From: JAGQPD01 sp020426865
GTDB lineage: Bacteria > Planctomycetota > Planctomycetia > Pirellulales > Pirellulaceae
NCBI GenBank assembly: GCA_041399065.1
Contig: JAWKTN010000001.1
Span: forward strand, 248,001 to 312,000
DNA: 64,000 nt
Reading direction: 5' to 3'
In this document: piece by piece, positions 43,046-53,100 of the stretch
Layout of the letters: every line of letters begins with the position of its first letter
How positions within the stretch are numbered: the first letter of the stretch is position 1
Program-made: the position numbers and the translations under genes
Notes under the pieces: generated by a model
What the model was told of the DNA's origin: nothing
The model's input: only the letters and a program-made list of their open reading frames with translations
Databases searched by the model: none

Positions 43046-44338
43046 ATGCAACAATCCGAAGGCTCTTCACCACCGAGATCGCCGGACACCGGCAACGTTT
43101 CCTTGGCTTCGCTTGGCCCTGCCGTAATCGTTGCGTCGGTTGTATTGGGACCGGGAAGCATTTTGATCAATTCGCAGGTCGGGTGGAAATTCGGCTACAC
43201 GCGTATCTGGGTCCTGCTGCTGGCGGCGATCCTGATGTGGGGCATGACCACATTGGCGGCCCGCGTCGGGCTCCTGCTCGATCAATCCCCATGCGAGATC
43301 ATCGCTCGACGAGTTGGGCGTCCTATCGCCATTGCGATCGGCGTGAGTCTGTTCACGGTGGCGTCGAGTTTTCAGTTCAGCAACAATCTGGGCGTCTTGT
43401 ACGGCGTAGAGCCGATTATCACGACGCTCAGTCCCAAGTTGCCTGCGAATATGTGGCAGCTCCCCGTGCTGATCGGACTGAACGCTGCCATCGTACTGGT
43501 ACTGGTCGTGTCACGGAGTCTATATCGGCCTGTGGAAAGGTCGATGAAATGGCTGGTCATGTTGATGTTGATTGGCTTTGCTGGCAACCTCGTCCTGGCA
43601 CGACCAGATCCGTTCGCGATCGCAGCCGGCTGCCTGCCGGGCACCTCACAAACCTCGATGACGAGCGTGGATTGGCTTTCGATTCTGGGCCTAGTGGGGA
43701 CCACGTTTTCCGTGGCCGCGGCGTTTTATCAAGCGTATCTGGTGCGTCAGAAGGGGTGGACCGCCAACGACATCGGCCGAGCTTTCATCGATGGTAGCGT
43801 GGGAATTGCCACACTGGCGGCAATGTCATTGATGGTCATGATTACAGCGGCCTCGGTGTTGCACGGGAATCCGGAGGTGACATCACTAACGTCAGCCGCC
43901 GATGTTGCGTTTCAGCTGCGTCCGCTGTTCGGGCCCTGGGCAACCGTGCTCTTTGCCATCGGCATCCTTGCTGGGGCACTCAGTTCGTTCGTCGTCAATG
44001 CAATTGTGGGGGGAACGATGCTGGCCGACGGAATTGGCAAGGGCCATAACATTGACACACGATGGCCACGCTATTGCACAATCACGACACTGTTGATTGG
44101 AATGACGGTCGCCATTGCCATCAAGCAACTGGGGTTCACCACAGGGCAATTGATCGTTTTTGCGCAGGCCATAACCGTGCTGGGCAACCCACTTCTAGCC
44201 GCATCACTGCTGTGGCTCTCCTACCAGCCGGAAATTGTCGCAGCCAACGCCGTTCCGACATGGCTGCGACTGTTGGCATGGCTCGGATTGATCGTCGTCT
44301 CGCTGCTCTCCGGTCGCACGGTCTACATGTGGTTGTAG
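43046..44338 (+). CDS. Atypical Nramp-fold membrane transporter 2
   Basis: 430 residues from MQQSEGSSPP, with about 11 transmembrane segments. Helix 1 is LGPAVIVASVVLGPGSIL where classical Nramp has DPGN: the Asp is lost and the sequence is GPGS. The helix-6 MPH motif is also missing (GTTFSVAAAFYQAYLV). QKGW after helix 6 is shared with the transporter at 14094 (DKGW), so the two belong to one subfamily. Metal transport is doubtful. A divergent epimerase/aldolase pair suggests a sugar-acid or similar organic substrate (inference). Confidence 0.78.
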   Translation: MQQSEGSSPPRSPDTGNVSLASLGPAVIVASVVLGPGSILINSQVGWKFGYTRIWVLLLAAILMWGMTTLAARVGLLLDQSPCEIIARRVGRPIAIAIGVSLFTVASSFQFSNNLGVLYGVEPIITTLSPKLPANMWQLPVLIGLNAAIVLVLVVSRSLYRPVERSMKWLVMLMLIGFAGNLVLARPDPFAIAAGCLPGTSQTSMTSVDWLSILGLVGTTFSVAAAFYQAYLVRQKGWTANDIGRAFIDGSVGIATLAAMSLMVMITAASVLHGNPEVTSLTSAADVAFQLRPLFGPWATVLFAIGILAGALSSFVVNAIVGGTMLADGIGKGHNIDTRWPRYCTITTLLIGMTVAIAIKQLGFTTGQLIVFAQAITVLGNPLLAASLLWLSYQPEIVAANAVPTWLRLLAWLGLIVVSLLSGRTVYMWL

Positions 44339-44342
44339 TAGT

Positions 44343-44374
44343 CACTCCATCGCGAAATCACTCCATCACGAAAT
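44343..44374. repeat. 16-bp tandem repeat after transporter 2
   Basis: CACTCCATCGCGAAAT and CACTCCATCACGAAAT stand head to tail just after the stop codon of the transporter. No function is evident; possibly a replication-slippage product. Confidence 0.6.
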
Positions 44375-44448
44375 CGCTCGTGGATCGGTTTGCGTCACAA
44401 AGCTAAATAGATGCTGCATAGCTACGGAGAAGTGTGCAAGCGAAGCAG

Positions 44449-44485
44449 AAACAACAAAATCCTCGGAATTTTGGCTTCCGAGGAT
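44449..44485 (-). terminator. Rho-independent terminator
   Basis: On the minus strand, ATCCTCGGAA - GCCAAAA - TTCCGAGGAT forms a perfect 10-bp stem (44459-44485) followed by a T-rich tract (TTTTGTTGTTT). It serves the PEP-CTERM gene ending at 44560 and might also stop read-through from the transporter. Confidence 0.85.
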
Positions 44486-44559
44486 CATTGTGGTAGAGGT
44501 CGGGCTTGTGCGGGACAACAACCCGTTGTTTCCGCGACAATACTGGCTAACAACGCCGA

Positions 44560-45198
44560 CTAGCGAGAGCGGCGACGCAGCATCGGCATTGCCAAAAGCG
44601 CAACCAGCGACATAATTCCGGCAGATGGTTCCGGAACAAACGAAACGTCGTCAATGTAGACGGAACCCGAATTCGTCGGCTCGGGGCCAAACGTCTGAAT
44701 CGCATAGACGATGCGAGCCGTATCGGCTCCAGCTGGTACGACACTCGACAAGCTGAATTCGGTGTAATCGCTGGAAGGAACGGGCGTGCTATTGGCGGTC
44801 CGCGAGATTTCGACGTTGCCGACGGAGTCGCGCCATTCGATGCGAACTTCGGTACCAAGGTCGAGTGGATTGCTTGTCGACTTGTGCCACAAACTGTAGG
44901 TCACAGAAGTGCCTGGAGTCAGATTGGGGATGTCTTGAAATGCGCCAGCAAAGCTGTTGTCCACGTTATCAATTTCCAGGAGTAGGCTTTGCGCTCCGGT
45001 GCGTGGCATCTCCGTGCTGTTGGCGGAAATCGCTCCTGCGCCAGCGGAAAAAGCTTCCCAGAAGCCGACAAATGGGGCGCCGTCTGCAGTAATTGGGTCT
45101 TCAAAACTGGCGTTGGCAACGCCCTGAGCCGCGGCGAGATTGCTCCACATTAAGGAGAGAGTCGCGATCGAAGCAAATAACACAAGTGTTTTTTTCAT
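44560..45198 (-). CDS. PEP-CTERM-sorted secreted protein 1
   Basis: 212 residues. The signal peptide is MKKTLVLFASIATLSLMWSNLAAA. The body is a beta-sandwich (NASFEDPITADGAPFVGFWEAF, GTSVTYSLWHKSTS, VYIDDVSFVP) resembling carbohydrate-binding or discoidin-like modules. The C-terminus VPEPSAGIMSLVALLAM then MLRRRSR is a classical PEP-CTERM tripartite tail. An exosortase would recognise it; none is encoded here. It has its own terminator and a likely promoter between 45198 and 45300, shared with the divergent sulfatase. Confidence 0.88.
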   Translation of the reverse strand: MKKTLVLFASIATLSLMWSNLAAAQGVANASFEDPITADGAPFVGFWEAFSAGAGAISANSTEMPRTGAQSLLLEIDNVDNSFAGAFQDIPNLTPGTSVTYSLWHKSTSNPLDLGTEVRIEWRDSVGNVEISRTANSTPVPSSDYTEFSLSSVVPAGADTARIVYAIQTFGPEPTNSGSVYIDDVSFVPEPSAGIMSLVALLAMPMLRRRSR

Positions 45199-45376
45199 TA
45201 GCCATCCCCTTTGTATTTCATCGATGGAAAATCCCAGTCATTAACGTCTCGCCGTTCCATCTTTTGCTATGATGATCGAAAACCGGCGAATCCGCCAGTA
45301 CTTGGAGCGAAATTCTTCGGTATTTGCCGCCATGAGCGTCACCGTCCGTAGTAACAGTTACAGGAGCCGAAGGGCT

Positions 45377-46963
45377 ATGCAGCCACAATGTCCTAGCAAG
45401 TCGATTGACCTCCCGAAGCCAACAGCGGTAACGCTCCGCCTTATCATGGCCTGGGTCCTCATCGGTTGGGGATCGCATTGGGCGGGGCAGCCAGGTCACG
45501 GCCTGGCTTGGGCAGATGAGAAAGGATCGGAATCGGAATCAAGCCGCCCAAATATCTTGTTCTTGTTCGGGGATGACCAACGATCCGACACGATCGCCGC
45601 CTGGGGAAACGACCGCATCAAGACGCCAAATCTGGATGCGTTGGTGCGAAGTGGGATCAGCTTTCGCCGCAACTATTGCTTTGGCTCACGGCACGGCGCG
45701 GTGTGTCAGCCGAGCCGAGCAATGTTGATGAGCGGTCGGCATTTATTTCACATCGATGATGCCATCTCCAACGCCATGACGTTTCCGCAGCTATTGCGCC
45801 AACACGGATACACCACCTTTGCGGTAGGCAAGTGGCATAACGGGTTGCCCTCGTTGGCTCGAAGTTTTGCCGGTGGCAAGTCGATCATGATGGGAGGCAT
45901 GTCGGATCACACCCGAGTTCCGTTGCACGACTTGGAGAAGTCCGGCGAGCTCATCAACCAGCGGACCGGCGAGAAACGATCGGCAGAAATGTTTGCCGAT
46001 GCCGCTGTCGAGTTTCTCAGTAACTACCGAAGCGATGATCCGTTTTTATGTTATGTGGCGTTTACGTCCCCACACGACCCGCGAGATCCGCCAGAATCGG
46101 ATCGGGAATACTACTACCAGCATCGGCCTTCGCTGCCGAATAATTTTCTACCTCAACATCCGTTCGACAATGGGCAGCTTGTACTAAGAGACGAGAATCT
46201 AGCGCCGTGGCCGCGAACCACGTCGGTGATCTCCGACCAATTGGCCGAGTACTACGGGATGATTACCCACTTGGACGCCCAGATCGGCCGTGTCCTACAG
46301 GCGTTGCACAATTCTCCGTTCGCGGAAAACACGATTGTCATATACGCGGCCGATCACGGCCTGGCGGTTGGCAGCCATGGTCTGTTAGGCAAGCAAAGTT
46401 TGTACGAGCACAGTATGCAATGCCCGTTGATCATGGTGGGGCCCGGGATAGCGCCGGGCACGTCGACCTATGCTATGACGTACCTCTATGACATTTTCCC
46501 GACGATCTGTGATTTCACCCACGTCACGGCACCTGATGAGCTGGACGGCAAGTCACTGGCACCGATCGTGTCCGACCCGTCAACGACCGTCCGCGATAGC
46601 ATCATGCTTGCCTATCGCGACCTGATGCGAGCTGTCCGCGACGACCGCTGGAAACTCATCGTCTACCCCCAAATCAACCACCGTCAGCTCTTCGATCTTG
46701 CAAAGGACCCCGACGAAATGCACGATTTGGCGGCGAGCCCCAGCCACCAATCAACTCTGAAACACATGGCCAATCTGTTGCAAGAATGGCAAACGCAAGT
46801 CGGCGACACCCTACCTTGGACGGTTTCAAATCCACGTGATAAGTTCCGCGATCTTACGGGAACCAAGCGCACACCCGATCAATGGCAGCCCCGTTGGATC
46901 GTCGAAAAATACTTTGAAGGCCCAGATTCCAGCCCCAATCCCGTTTCGAATCAAGAGCAGTAG
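45377..46963 (+). CDS. Secreted Cys-type sulfatase
   Basis: 528 residues from MQPQCPSKSIDL; starts at 45269 and 45332 are also open. The signal-like hydrophobic LRLIMAWVLIGWGSHW is near residue 25. Type I sulfatase core: ILFLFGDDQRSDT (metal site), the formylglycine signature CQPSRAMLMSGR (CxPSR), GKWHN and DHGLAVGSHGLLGKQSLYEHS. The C-terminal DRWKLIVYPQINHRQLFDL is typical. CxPSR needs a formylglycine-generating enzyme. It probably desulfates algal polysaccharides. The PEP-CTERM gene is divergent. Confidence 0.9.
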   Translation: MQPQCPSKSIDLPKPTAVTLRLIMAWVLIGWGSHWAGQPGHGLAWADEKGSESESSRPNILFLFGDDQRSDTIAAWGNDRIKTPNLDALVRSGISFRRNYCFGSRHGAVCQPSRAMLMSGRHLFHIDDAISNAMTFPQLLRQHGYTTFAVGKWHNGLPSLARSFAGGKSIMMGGMSDHTRVPLHDLEKSGELINQRTGEKRSAEMFADAAVEFLSNYRSDDPFLCYVAFTSPHDPRDPPESDREYYYQHRPSLPNNFLPQHPFDNGQLVLRDENLAPWPRTTSVISDQLAEYYGMITHLDAQIGRVLQALHNSPFAENTIVIYAADHGLAVGSHGLLGKQSLYEHSMQCPLIMVGPGIAPGTSTYAMTYLYDIFPTICDFTHVTAPDELDGKSLAPIVSDPSTTVRDSIMLAYRDLMRAVRDDRWKLIVYPQINHRQLFDLAKDPDEMHDLAASPSHQSTLKHMANLLQEWQTQVGDTLPWTVSNPRDKFRDLTGTKRTPDQWQPRWIVEKYFEGPDSSPNPVSNQEQ

Positions 46964-47775
46964 CTCCAATGCACAAATTTCGCTTTGCTGCACAATTACC
47001 ATTGCTGCGCAACTGTCCGGGCAGACTTGACGCCCGCCGCAAGAATTGCGACATTCGGAACAGATCATTCGCTGCACCTTCGGCAATAAGCCACTGCTGA
47101 CGGCTTATCGCCGGGTCGTCCGGTAAGAATCAAGGTCTGTCACAGTTCCACGGCTGTCCCCAGCCGCAACGCCGCAACGTTGCATCGACGCAACGCACGA
47201 CGCGCTGGCGGAGGACACCCGCATGCCACTTCGTCGTACTCGAAGATCGCGCCGGCAACGGAACGATGGTCGAACGATGGTCGAACGACGACGTGCGAGT
47301 ACAATCCCGGCACTGGACCGTAACACACTTGCGTTGCCCTTGGGGCTCGGAGGACTGTGGGGAGTCGCGTGACCGGTGGCTTCGCCGCCGGCAGAGGCTG
47401 CGTGGGGCCTTCCGGCCTGGGGACGGCCAGTCGAGCTGGCATTCGTTCTCTCGCGCCGGAGGCCTTCCTGGCCTTTGGACCCGGAGGGGCAAAAACACCC
47501 CTTGCCGGTGGCAAAGCCACCAGGGGCGTGGCCCCATCGGGCAACCCAGGGTCGAAGGGCCCGGAGGATTAACAGGATTTGAGGGGCGGGAACGGCCGGG
47601 TAGAATCGGGCATCTACGGCTGGGACAGCCGTGTAACATTTGACAACTGCCGCGTCTTCGGCTAACTTGGTGGCACAAATGTATGCGTCCGGGCCCCACC
47701 TGGCAGTGACGCGAACGAGTTACGCAGTATTTGGGGCGGCGCCAATTCGTGACGATTGCAACAGGAGAAAGCCTA
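46964..47775. repeat. Palindrome-rich intergenic repeat, copy 2 (inverted), with ACGGCTG palindromes
   Basis: About 800 bases without a gene. The block 47200-47335 is, on the minus strand, a diverged copy of 6390-6560: shared CGCCAGCGCGT, GGCATGCGGGTG, GTTGCCGGCGCGAT and GTGTTACG. From 47369 there is the palindromic GTGACCGGTGGC...GCCGCCGGC, equivalent to 6196 in copy 1. Two short palindromes built on ACGGCTG flank it at 47149-47167 and 47615-47632. Open frames within are artefacts of G+C-rich palindromes. Confidence 0.75.
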
Positions 47776-48657
47776 ATGAAGAGTACACGATCGCTGGCGG
47801 TCATCGCCCTGGCGACCGGCGTCATGGCGGTGCAAGCCGTCAACGCCCAGACCATCTACACATCCGACCTCGATGACGGTACAGGTTGGGGAGTTGTCCA
47901 GGACGAAGACACCGAATACATGTTCGGCTTCGATTACAGCCAGTTCGGCATTCCGTCGGCACCCAATGGCACTGGCTCGACGGGCCTGCGAATGGCAGCC
48001 AATATTGTGGCACCTGCCGCCGCGGCCAAGATCTCCGCTTATCCCGAAGGGCTGAATCTTACGGGGCAATACCGCGTCAACGTTGACATGTGGATCAATT
48101 ACAACACCAGCGGCGGAACGACCGAAGATATTGGCGCGTTCGTCGGTTTTGATCCTTCCGCAGGAATGCCGTTCAACGGTGCCGGTTTCACGGGCGACAG
48201 CGATGGCGATTCGGGCACCGACTACAAGTTGTACGATAACGACGCAGTCGTCTCCAGCTTGGACAATTCCGATCCAAATCTCGTTGCAAAATTCCCTGGC
48301 CAATCGCCGCCAGCGATCCAAGGTGACGCCAGCGTTTTCGACCCGACCAACACTCTGGTTCCGGCCCGGGACGGTACGCTCGGCTACGCTTGGCATGACC
48401 TGCAAATCGACGTTGACACCAACGCCGGCACCGCCACGTTTTTGGTCGACGGCTTTGAGATGGGGACCGTCAATCGCTCGAACTTGTCCGGCACGTTGGC
48501 ATTGTCGTTTGCCGATCCATTTGGTTCAGTGTCGACAAAGCCAGCATTCAGCTTTGGCGTGTTTGATAACCTGCGCGTAACACAGGTTCCCGAACCGGCA
48601 ACAGGTTTACTCTCGCTCGTCGGACTTTTGGCACTCGGAACTCTGCGAAGGCGTTAA
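47776..48657 (+). CDS. PEP-CTERM-sorted secreted protein 2
   Basis: 293 residues from MKSTRSLAVIALATGVMAVQAVNA, preceded by AGGAGA; upstream in-frame codons (to 47731) are excluded. The mature part looks like a jelly-roll/LamG-type fold (TSDLDDGTGWGVVQDEDTEYMFGFDYS, YRVNVDMWINYNTSGGTTEDIG, DLQIDVDTNAGTATFLVDGFEMG). The C-terminus VPEPATGLLSLVGLLAL with TLRRR is a PEP-CTERM tail. Its role is unknown. A strong terminator follows. Confidence 0.88.
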   Translation: MKSTRSLAVIALATGVMAVQAVNAQTIYTSDLDDGTGWGVVQDEDTEYMFGFDYSQFGIPSAPNGTGSTGLRMAANIVAPAAAAKISAYPEGLNLTGQYRVNVDMWINYNTSGGTTEDIGAFVGFDPSAGMPFNGAGFTGDSDGDSGTDYKLYDNDAVVSSLDNSDPNLVAKFPGQSPPAIQGDASVFDPTNTLVPARDGTLGYAWHDLQIDVDTNAGTATFLVDGFEMGTVNRSNLSGTLALSFADPFGSVSTKPAFSFGVFDNLRVTQVPEPATGLLSLVGLLALGTLRRR

Positions 48658-48725
48658 GTTCCCTAGCGAGAAGAGAACGATAGAATTTCGACAATATTTG
48701 CAACGACAGTGTTTGCAACCACCAT

Positions 48726-48773
48726 ACGGCGTTCATGCTGGCCAGTTGTGTCGAGCATGATCGCCGTTTTTTT
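48726..48773 (+). terminator. Rho-independent terminator
   Basis: ACGGCGTTCATGCT pairs with AGCATGATCGCCGT (one mismatch in 14) over a 13-base loop, followed by seven Ts. It ends the PEP-CTERM gene at 48657. Confidence 0.9.
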
Positions 48774-48821
48774 GCCTGCATAGTTGCTGGAGAGTTCGGC
48801 GGTATCGACCGACAGTGACGG

Positions 48822-49826
48822 CTATTCGAGCGACACCACGTTGTGGCTGAATCCCTGCATGTGCTGACGCAACCATTCGGCACATTTTCCGGGGTATTGG
48901 TTAACAATAGCGTGCCCTTCACCGGCGATGATGTTGACTTCGATCGCCGGGTTCAACTCTTTCCAGCGGTCTGCCGCGGAGACACTGACGACCCGATCTT
49001 CGTCACCCCAAACGACCAGCGTCGGTACGTCCAATAGTTGAACACAGCGTTCCATCTGCAGTTGATCACGCTGCCCCTGCAAGTCGGCGAAGATCTCGCG
49101 ATAGACCTCGTTGCGCTGGGCGCCCCGTGATACGAGTCCACGCATGGCAAGTGATGAGATCTCGGGAGGGTCATTAAATGCCATCTCAAGCAGCCGTTCG
49201 AACTGCTCGCGGGTCTCGTAAAACAAAGGGTTTTCGCCTCCCGCAGCAACAATTTCTTCCAGTTCGCTTGGTTCGGCACCATTCACGCCGGCCGGCGCGA
49301 ACAGCGAAAGCGTTGCGACGCGCGCAGGATCGTCCTGCGCGACGACCGCAGCAACAGCCCCTCCCATCGAGTGGCCCACCAAGTGGACTCGTGTCAGCTG
49401 CAGTTTGTCAAGAAACCCGGCGAGAGTACGTTGATACAATTCCGGGCCGTAGTCTTCGTTCGGCCGGATCGCGGTCTCCCCAAACCCGGGCAAGTCCAAC
49501 GCGTAGACCTCGTATTCATTGCTAAGCCGTTGACCGATGTGGACAAACGTATGCTTTGTGTCGCCAAAACCATGCACGAACACAATGGGAAAATTCTCTC
49601 CGTTGGCCCGCCCACCGTGGAAATAGGGAATGTCCCAATCGCCAATGCGAACGATGTCCCGCGTCATACCTGCTGACTTCCGTTGAGCGGACGCGGCAAT
49701 CGTAAGAATGGTCTGCGGAAAAGCCAAGTAGATGAAGAGACAAATCGCAACGACAATACTCAACGCCGCAATGCTTCCCTTTACAATCCGCCGTGTCAAC
49801 ACATTCACCGAGATTCCTTTTTGCAT
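48822..49826 (-). CDS. Membrane-anchored alpha/beta hydrolase
   Basis: 334 residues. The N-terminal anchor VKGSIAALSIVVAICLFIYL is followed by an alpha/beta hydrolase core (VFVHGFGDTKHTF, LPGFGETAIR, nucleophile Ser in LVGHSMGGAVA). The acid is in VVWGDEDRVVS and the histidine in AGEGHAIVNQYP. A lid region with PPEISSLAMRGLVS separates core halves. This is the lipase/esterase/epoxide-hydrolase-like branch. The substrate is unknown. It lies alone on the minus strand, tail to tail with the PEP-CTERM gene's terminator. Confidence 0.88.
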   Translation of the reverse strand: MQKGISVNVLTRRIVKGSIAALSIVVAICLFIYLAFPQTILTIAASAQRKSAGMTRDIVRIGDWDIPYFHGGRANGENFPIVFVHGFGDTKHTFVHIGQRLSNEYEVYALDLPGFGETAIRPNEDYGPELYQRTLAGFLDKLQLTRVHLVGHSMGGAVAAVVAQDDPARVATLSLFAPAGVNGAEPSELEEIVAAGGENPLFYETREQFERLLEMAFNDPPEISSLAMRGLVSRGAQRNEVYREIFADLQGQRDQLQMERCVQLLDVPTLVVWGDEDRVVSVSAADRWKELNPAIEVNIIAGEGHAIVNQYPGKCAEWLRQHMQGFSHNVVSLE

Positions 49827-49971
49827 GTCGCTGGTGCTTCGTTAATTCCCACCAATTGTAACCATTCGAGGAGAACTTTTCCACGCGTTGGCTCCCCGTT
49901 GAAAAGCCCACTTCCCTCGACCTACAATTGTCTTTGAAATTCCCTCCACGAGCCCAACCACGAGCCCAACC

Positions 49972-50110
49972 ATGGTCAATTCATTCACGATGTCGCCACT
50001 CCTCTTGCGATGGGCATTGATCGCCTTCCCTACACTTGCCATCCTCGGCCGAACCGCCGCCGTCATTTCGGCCGCTCCCGGCGCCGAACCCACCAGCCAC
50101 GGACCCACCA
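49972..50110 (+). other. Signal-peptide coding segment in a different frame from the gene it precedes
   Basis: The ATG at 49972 (or 49990) opens a frame giving MSPLLLRWALIAFPTLAILG then RTAAVISAAPGAEP, a convincing export signal with an Ala-x-Ala-like site. This frame closes at 50196 with no domain. The large PVC-type protein is in the next frame and, on its own, only has a TTG start at 50036 with no signal. A single-base indel between about 50036 and 50115 would join them. Confidence 0.6.
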
Positions 50111-53100
50111 GCCGTCCAAATGCTCGTGCCGGGCTTCACCGTTCGCGAGTTACCCGTCGAGTTGAACAACATCAACAACATTCGGTATCGCTCTGACGGA
50201 AGCATGTATGCACTTGGCTATGATGGCGACATCTGGTTGCTCCGTGACAGCGACGACGACGGATACGAAGATCACGCTCATCGCTTCTTCGAAAATCAAG
50301 GACGATTGCGCGGCCCCATTGGCATGGCAGTGATTCCGGACGACCATCCTCTGCTCGCAACCGAGGCCGCTGCGACGGCTGGCCAGCAGACGGCCGACCG
50401 GCAGACACTCGCCAATCGACGAGCGCCGCGGGGTGTGATCGTTGCGTCGAAAGGAAAAGTTTCCGCGATCCTCGATCTGGACGGTGACGACATCGCTGAA
50501 GAGGAACGCATCATTGCTACGGGCTGGCAAGAGATTCCACAAAACGTCGATGCGATCGGAATCGCTATTGATCCCGATGATAACGCCATCTATTTTGGGC
50601 TCGGCACCGCAGCTTACAACAACGCCTATCTACTGGACGAATCGGGCAAGTCGGCGTTTGACCTTCAGAGCGACCGTGGCACTATCCAACGAATCGACGC
50701 CAATACGTTGCAACGCACGACGGTTTGTACCGGCGTACGTTTTTCCATTGGGATGCAGTTTGACCCCGAAAAACAGCTGTTCGTGACTGATCAGGAAGGC
50801 GCCACCTGGCTGGCCAACGGCAACCCATTTGACGAACTGCTCCACATCGTGCCAGGCCGGCACTACGGATTCCCGCCGCGACACCCGCGTCATTTACCCA
50901 ACGTATTTGATGAGCCGAGCACGTTCGACTACGCGCCGCAGCATCAATCGACATGTGGGATGGTGTTTGACTTGCCATTTCGCATGGGCGGTCCGATATT
51001 CGGCCCTGCATCGTGGCGGGGCGATTTGATTGTCACGGGCGAATCACGCGGAAAATTGTATCGCACGCAGCTTTCCCGTCGAACCGACGGAGAATACGTC
51101 GCGAAGAATGTTTTGATCGGATGCTTGCCCATGTTGACGGTCGATTGCTGTATCTCGCCGCGTGGAGAATTGATTGTCGCCTGTCACAGTGGCGGCCCCG
51201 ATTGGGGCACTGGCCCGACAGGTAAGGGGAGTCTATTCGCCGTTCGCTATGACTTGGCGACCGCGGAATCACGCGTACCGCTTCCGCTTGCCACGTACTG
51301 CACCGGTGCCAACGAAGTCCGCATCGAATTTGACGCGCCGCTCGATCCGACACGTCTGCAACAACTGACCGATCGATTGACCATTTGTTACGGCACCTAT
51401 GTGGCTGCGGGTGATCGCTTCGAGACAATTCGGCCCGGCTATGCCGTGACAGAAATGCAACAGTCGATGCCCACGAAGAACTTGCAGGTGATTTCCACAG
51501 CATTATCGGCCGACCGCCGCACGCTCATCATCGCGACCGCCGCGCACAACCAGGTCGCGCAATACGCGTTGACGATCGACGGTCTTGCCGCCACTACAGA
51601 ACCGTCACCTGGGCCACCAGTGCTGCCCCAACACACCGCGCTCGATCTTGCCTATTCACTAAATGGTGTCGAGGCGGAATGGACATCACTCGACGGTTCC
51701 ACTAGCGGTCGATTCACGCTTGATACGGCAGACCTTGACGTCGCCATTGAATTTGCCGAAAACACGACGTGGCGCACTGAGTTGCTCCGACAATTGGCGA
51801 CACCGGGGGAATTACGCCTTTCGACACAATTGGATCTGCGAGGCATCTTTGCACCACATATCCAACCGGGCAAAACGCTCGACTACCGACCGGCAGACGA
51901 CACCTTCATCACCGAACGTGCACTCGTCTTTGCCGCCGATCATCCATTTACCGTTGCGATGGCTGGCAGTCCGGCGGTAGCTTCAAAGCAACAGCCGGGT
52001 GGCACTCACCAGGTACACATTTCGGTCACGGTCGAACAATTGTCGTCGCCGACCCCACTTTCGATCCGTCTTGCTACCGACCATTCGCTTCCCCACTTCA
52101 ATGCTTCCTGGCAAGCAGTGCTTTCGTCGAATGCAACTCGCATCGGCCCGCTACCGCTGCGGCAGTGGTTGTTGCCGTGGGCGCCAGATAGCGACACGGC
52201 CGAGTCGCCCTCGATCGCAAGGGAACCGATCGAACTGGCCAATGCCAGTTGGGGACGGGGACGGCAATTGTTTTTCGACGGTCGGGTCGGATGTAGCAAG
52301 TGCCATTCACTGGAGGCGATCGGTCAAGCAATGATCGGCCCGGACCTTGCGAACCTGAAGCATCGCGACTATCGCTCCGTCTTGCGGGATATCCAGCAAC
52401 CGAGTTTCGCAATTAACCCCGATTACATTCCGTATGCGATTCACCTGCACGACGGTCGAGTCATCAATGGGGTCGTTCGCAACGAGGGCGATGAATTGCT
52501 TGTCGGTGATCGCGATGGCAAGATAACTCGAGTTCCAACGTCGCAGGTCGACGCATTGAAACCCACTTCCGTTTCGGTCATGCCCGACAAATTACTGGAA
52601 TCGCTATCGGACTCGCAAGTCAACGACTTACTGGCCTACTTACTGCGCCGCCCGCCCAGCATGCCGCTTGAAAGTGATCAGGCGGCTCCGCCAGCTCGTT
52701 CACGCAAGGAGGTGCTGGCAGTGTTGGATGGCAGCACTGACGACGAGCGAGACGAACGCGCCGATCCATCGCCACTGCGGCCGTTGCGTCTGTTATTGGT
52801 CGACGGCACGAAGGACCATGGACCGGGTGAACACGACTATCCGGCGTGGTTGGCGCAGTGGTCGGAATTGCTGGCCGGTGCCGAATCCGTTCAGATCGAA
52901 ACGGCGCACGAGTGGCCCGAACGATTGCAAATCGAGCGGGCCGACGCGATCGTCTTTTACCAGCGCGGCAGCTGGAATGCCGATCGCGCTCAGGCAATCG
53001 ATGACCACTTGGCGCGGGGCAGGGGACTGGCATATATCCACTGGGCCGTTGAAGCTGGCGAGCAGGCACCGGAGTTTGCACAGCGGATCGGCCTGGCATC

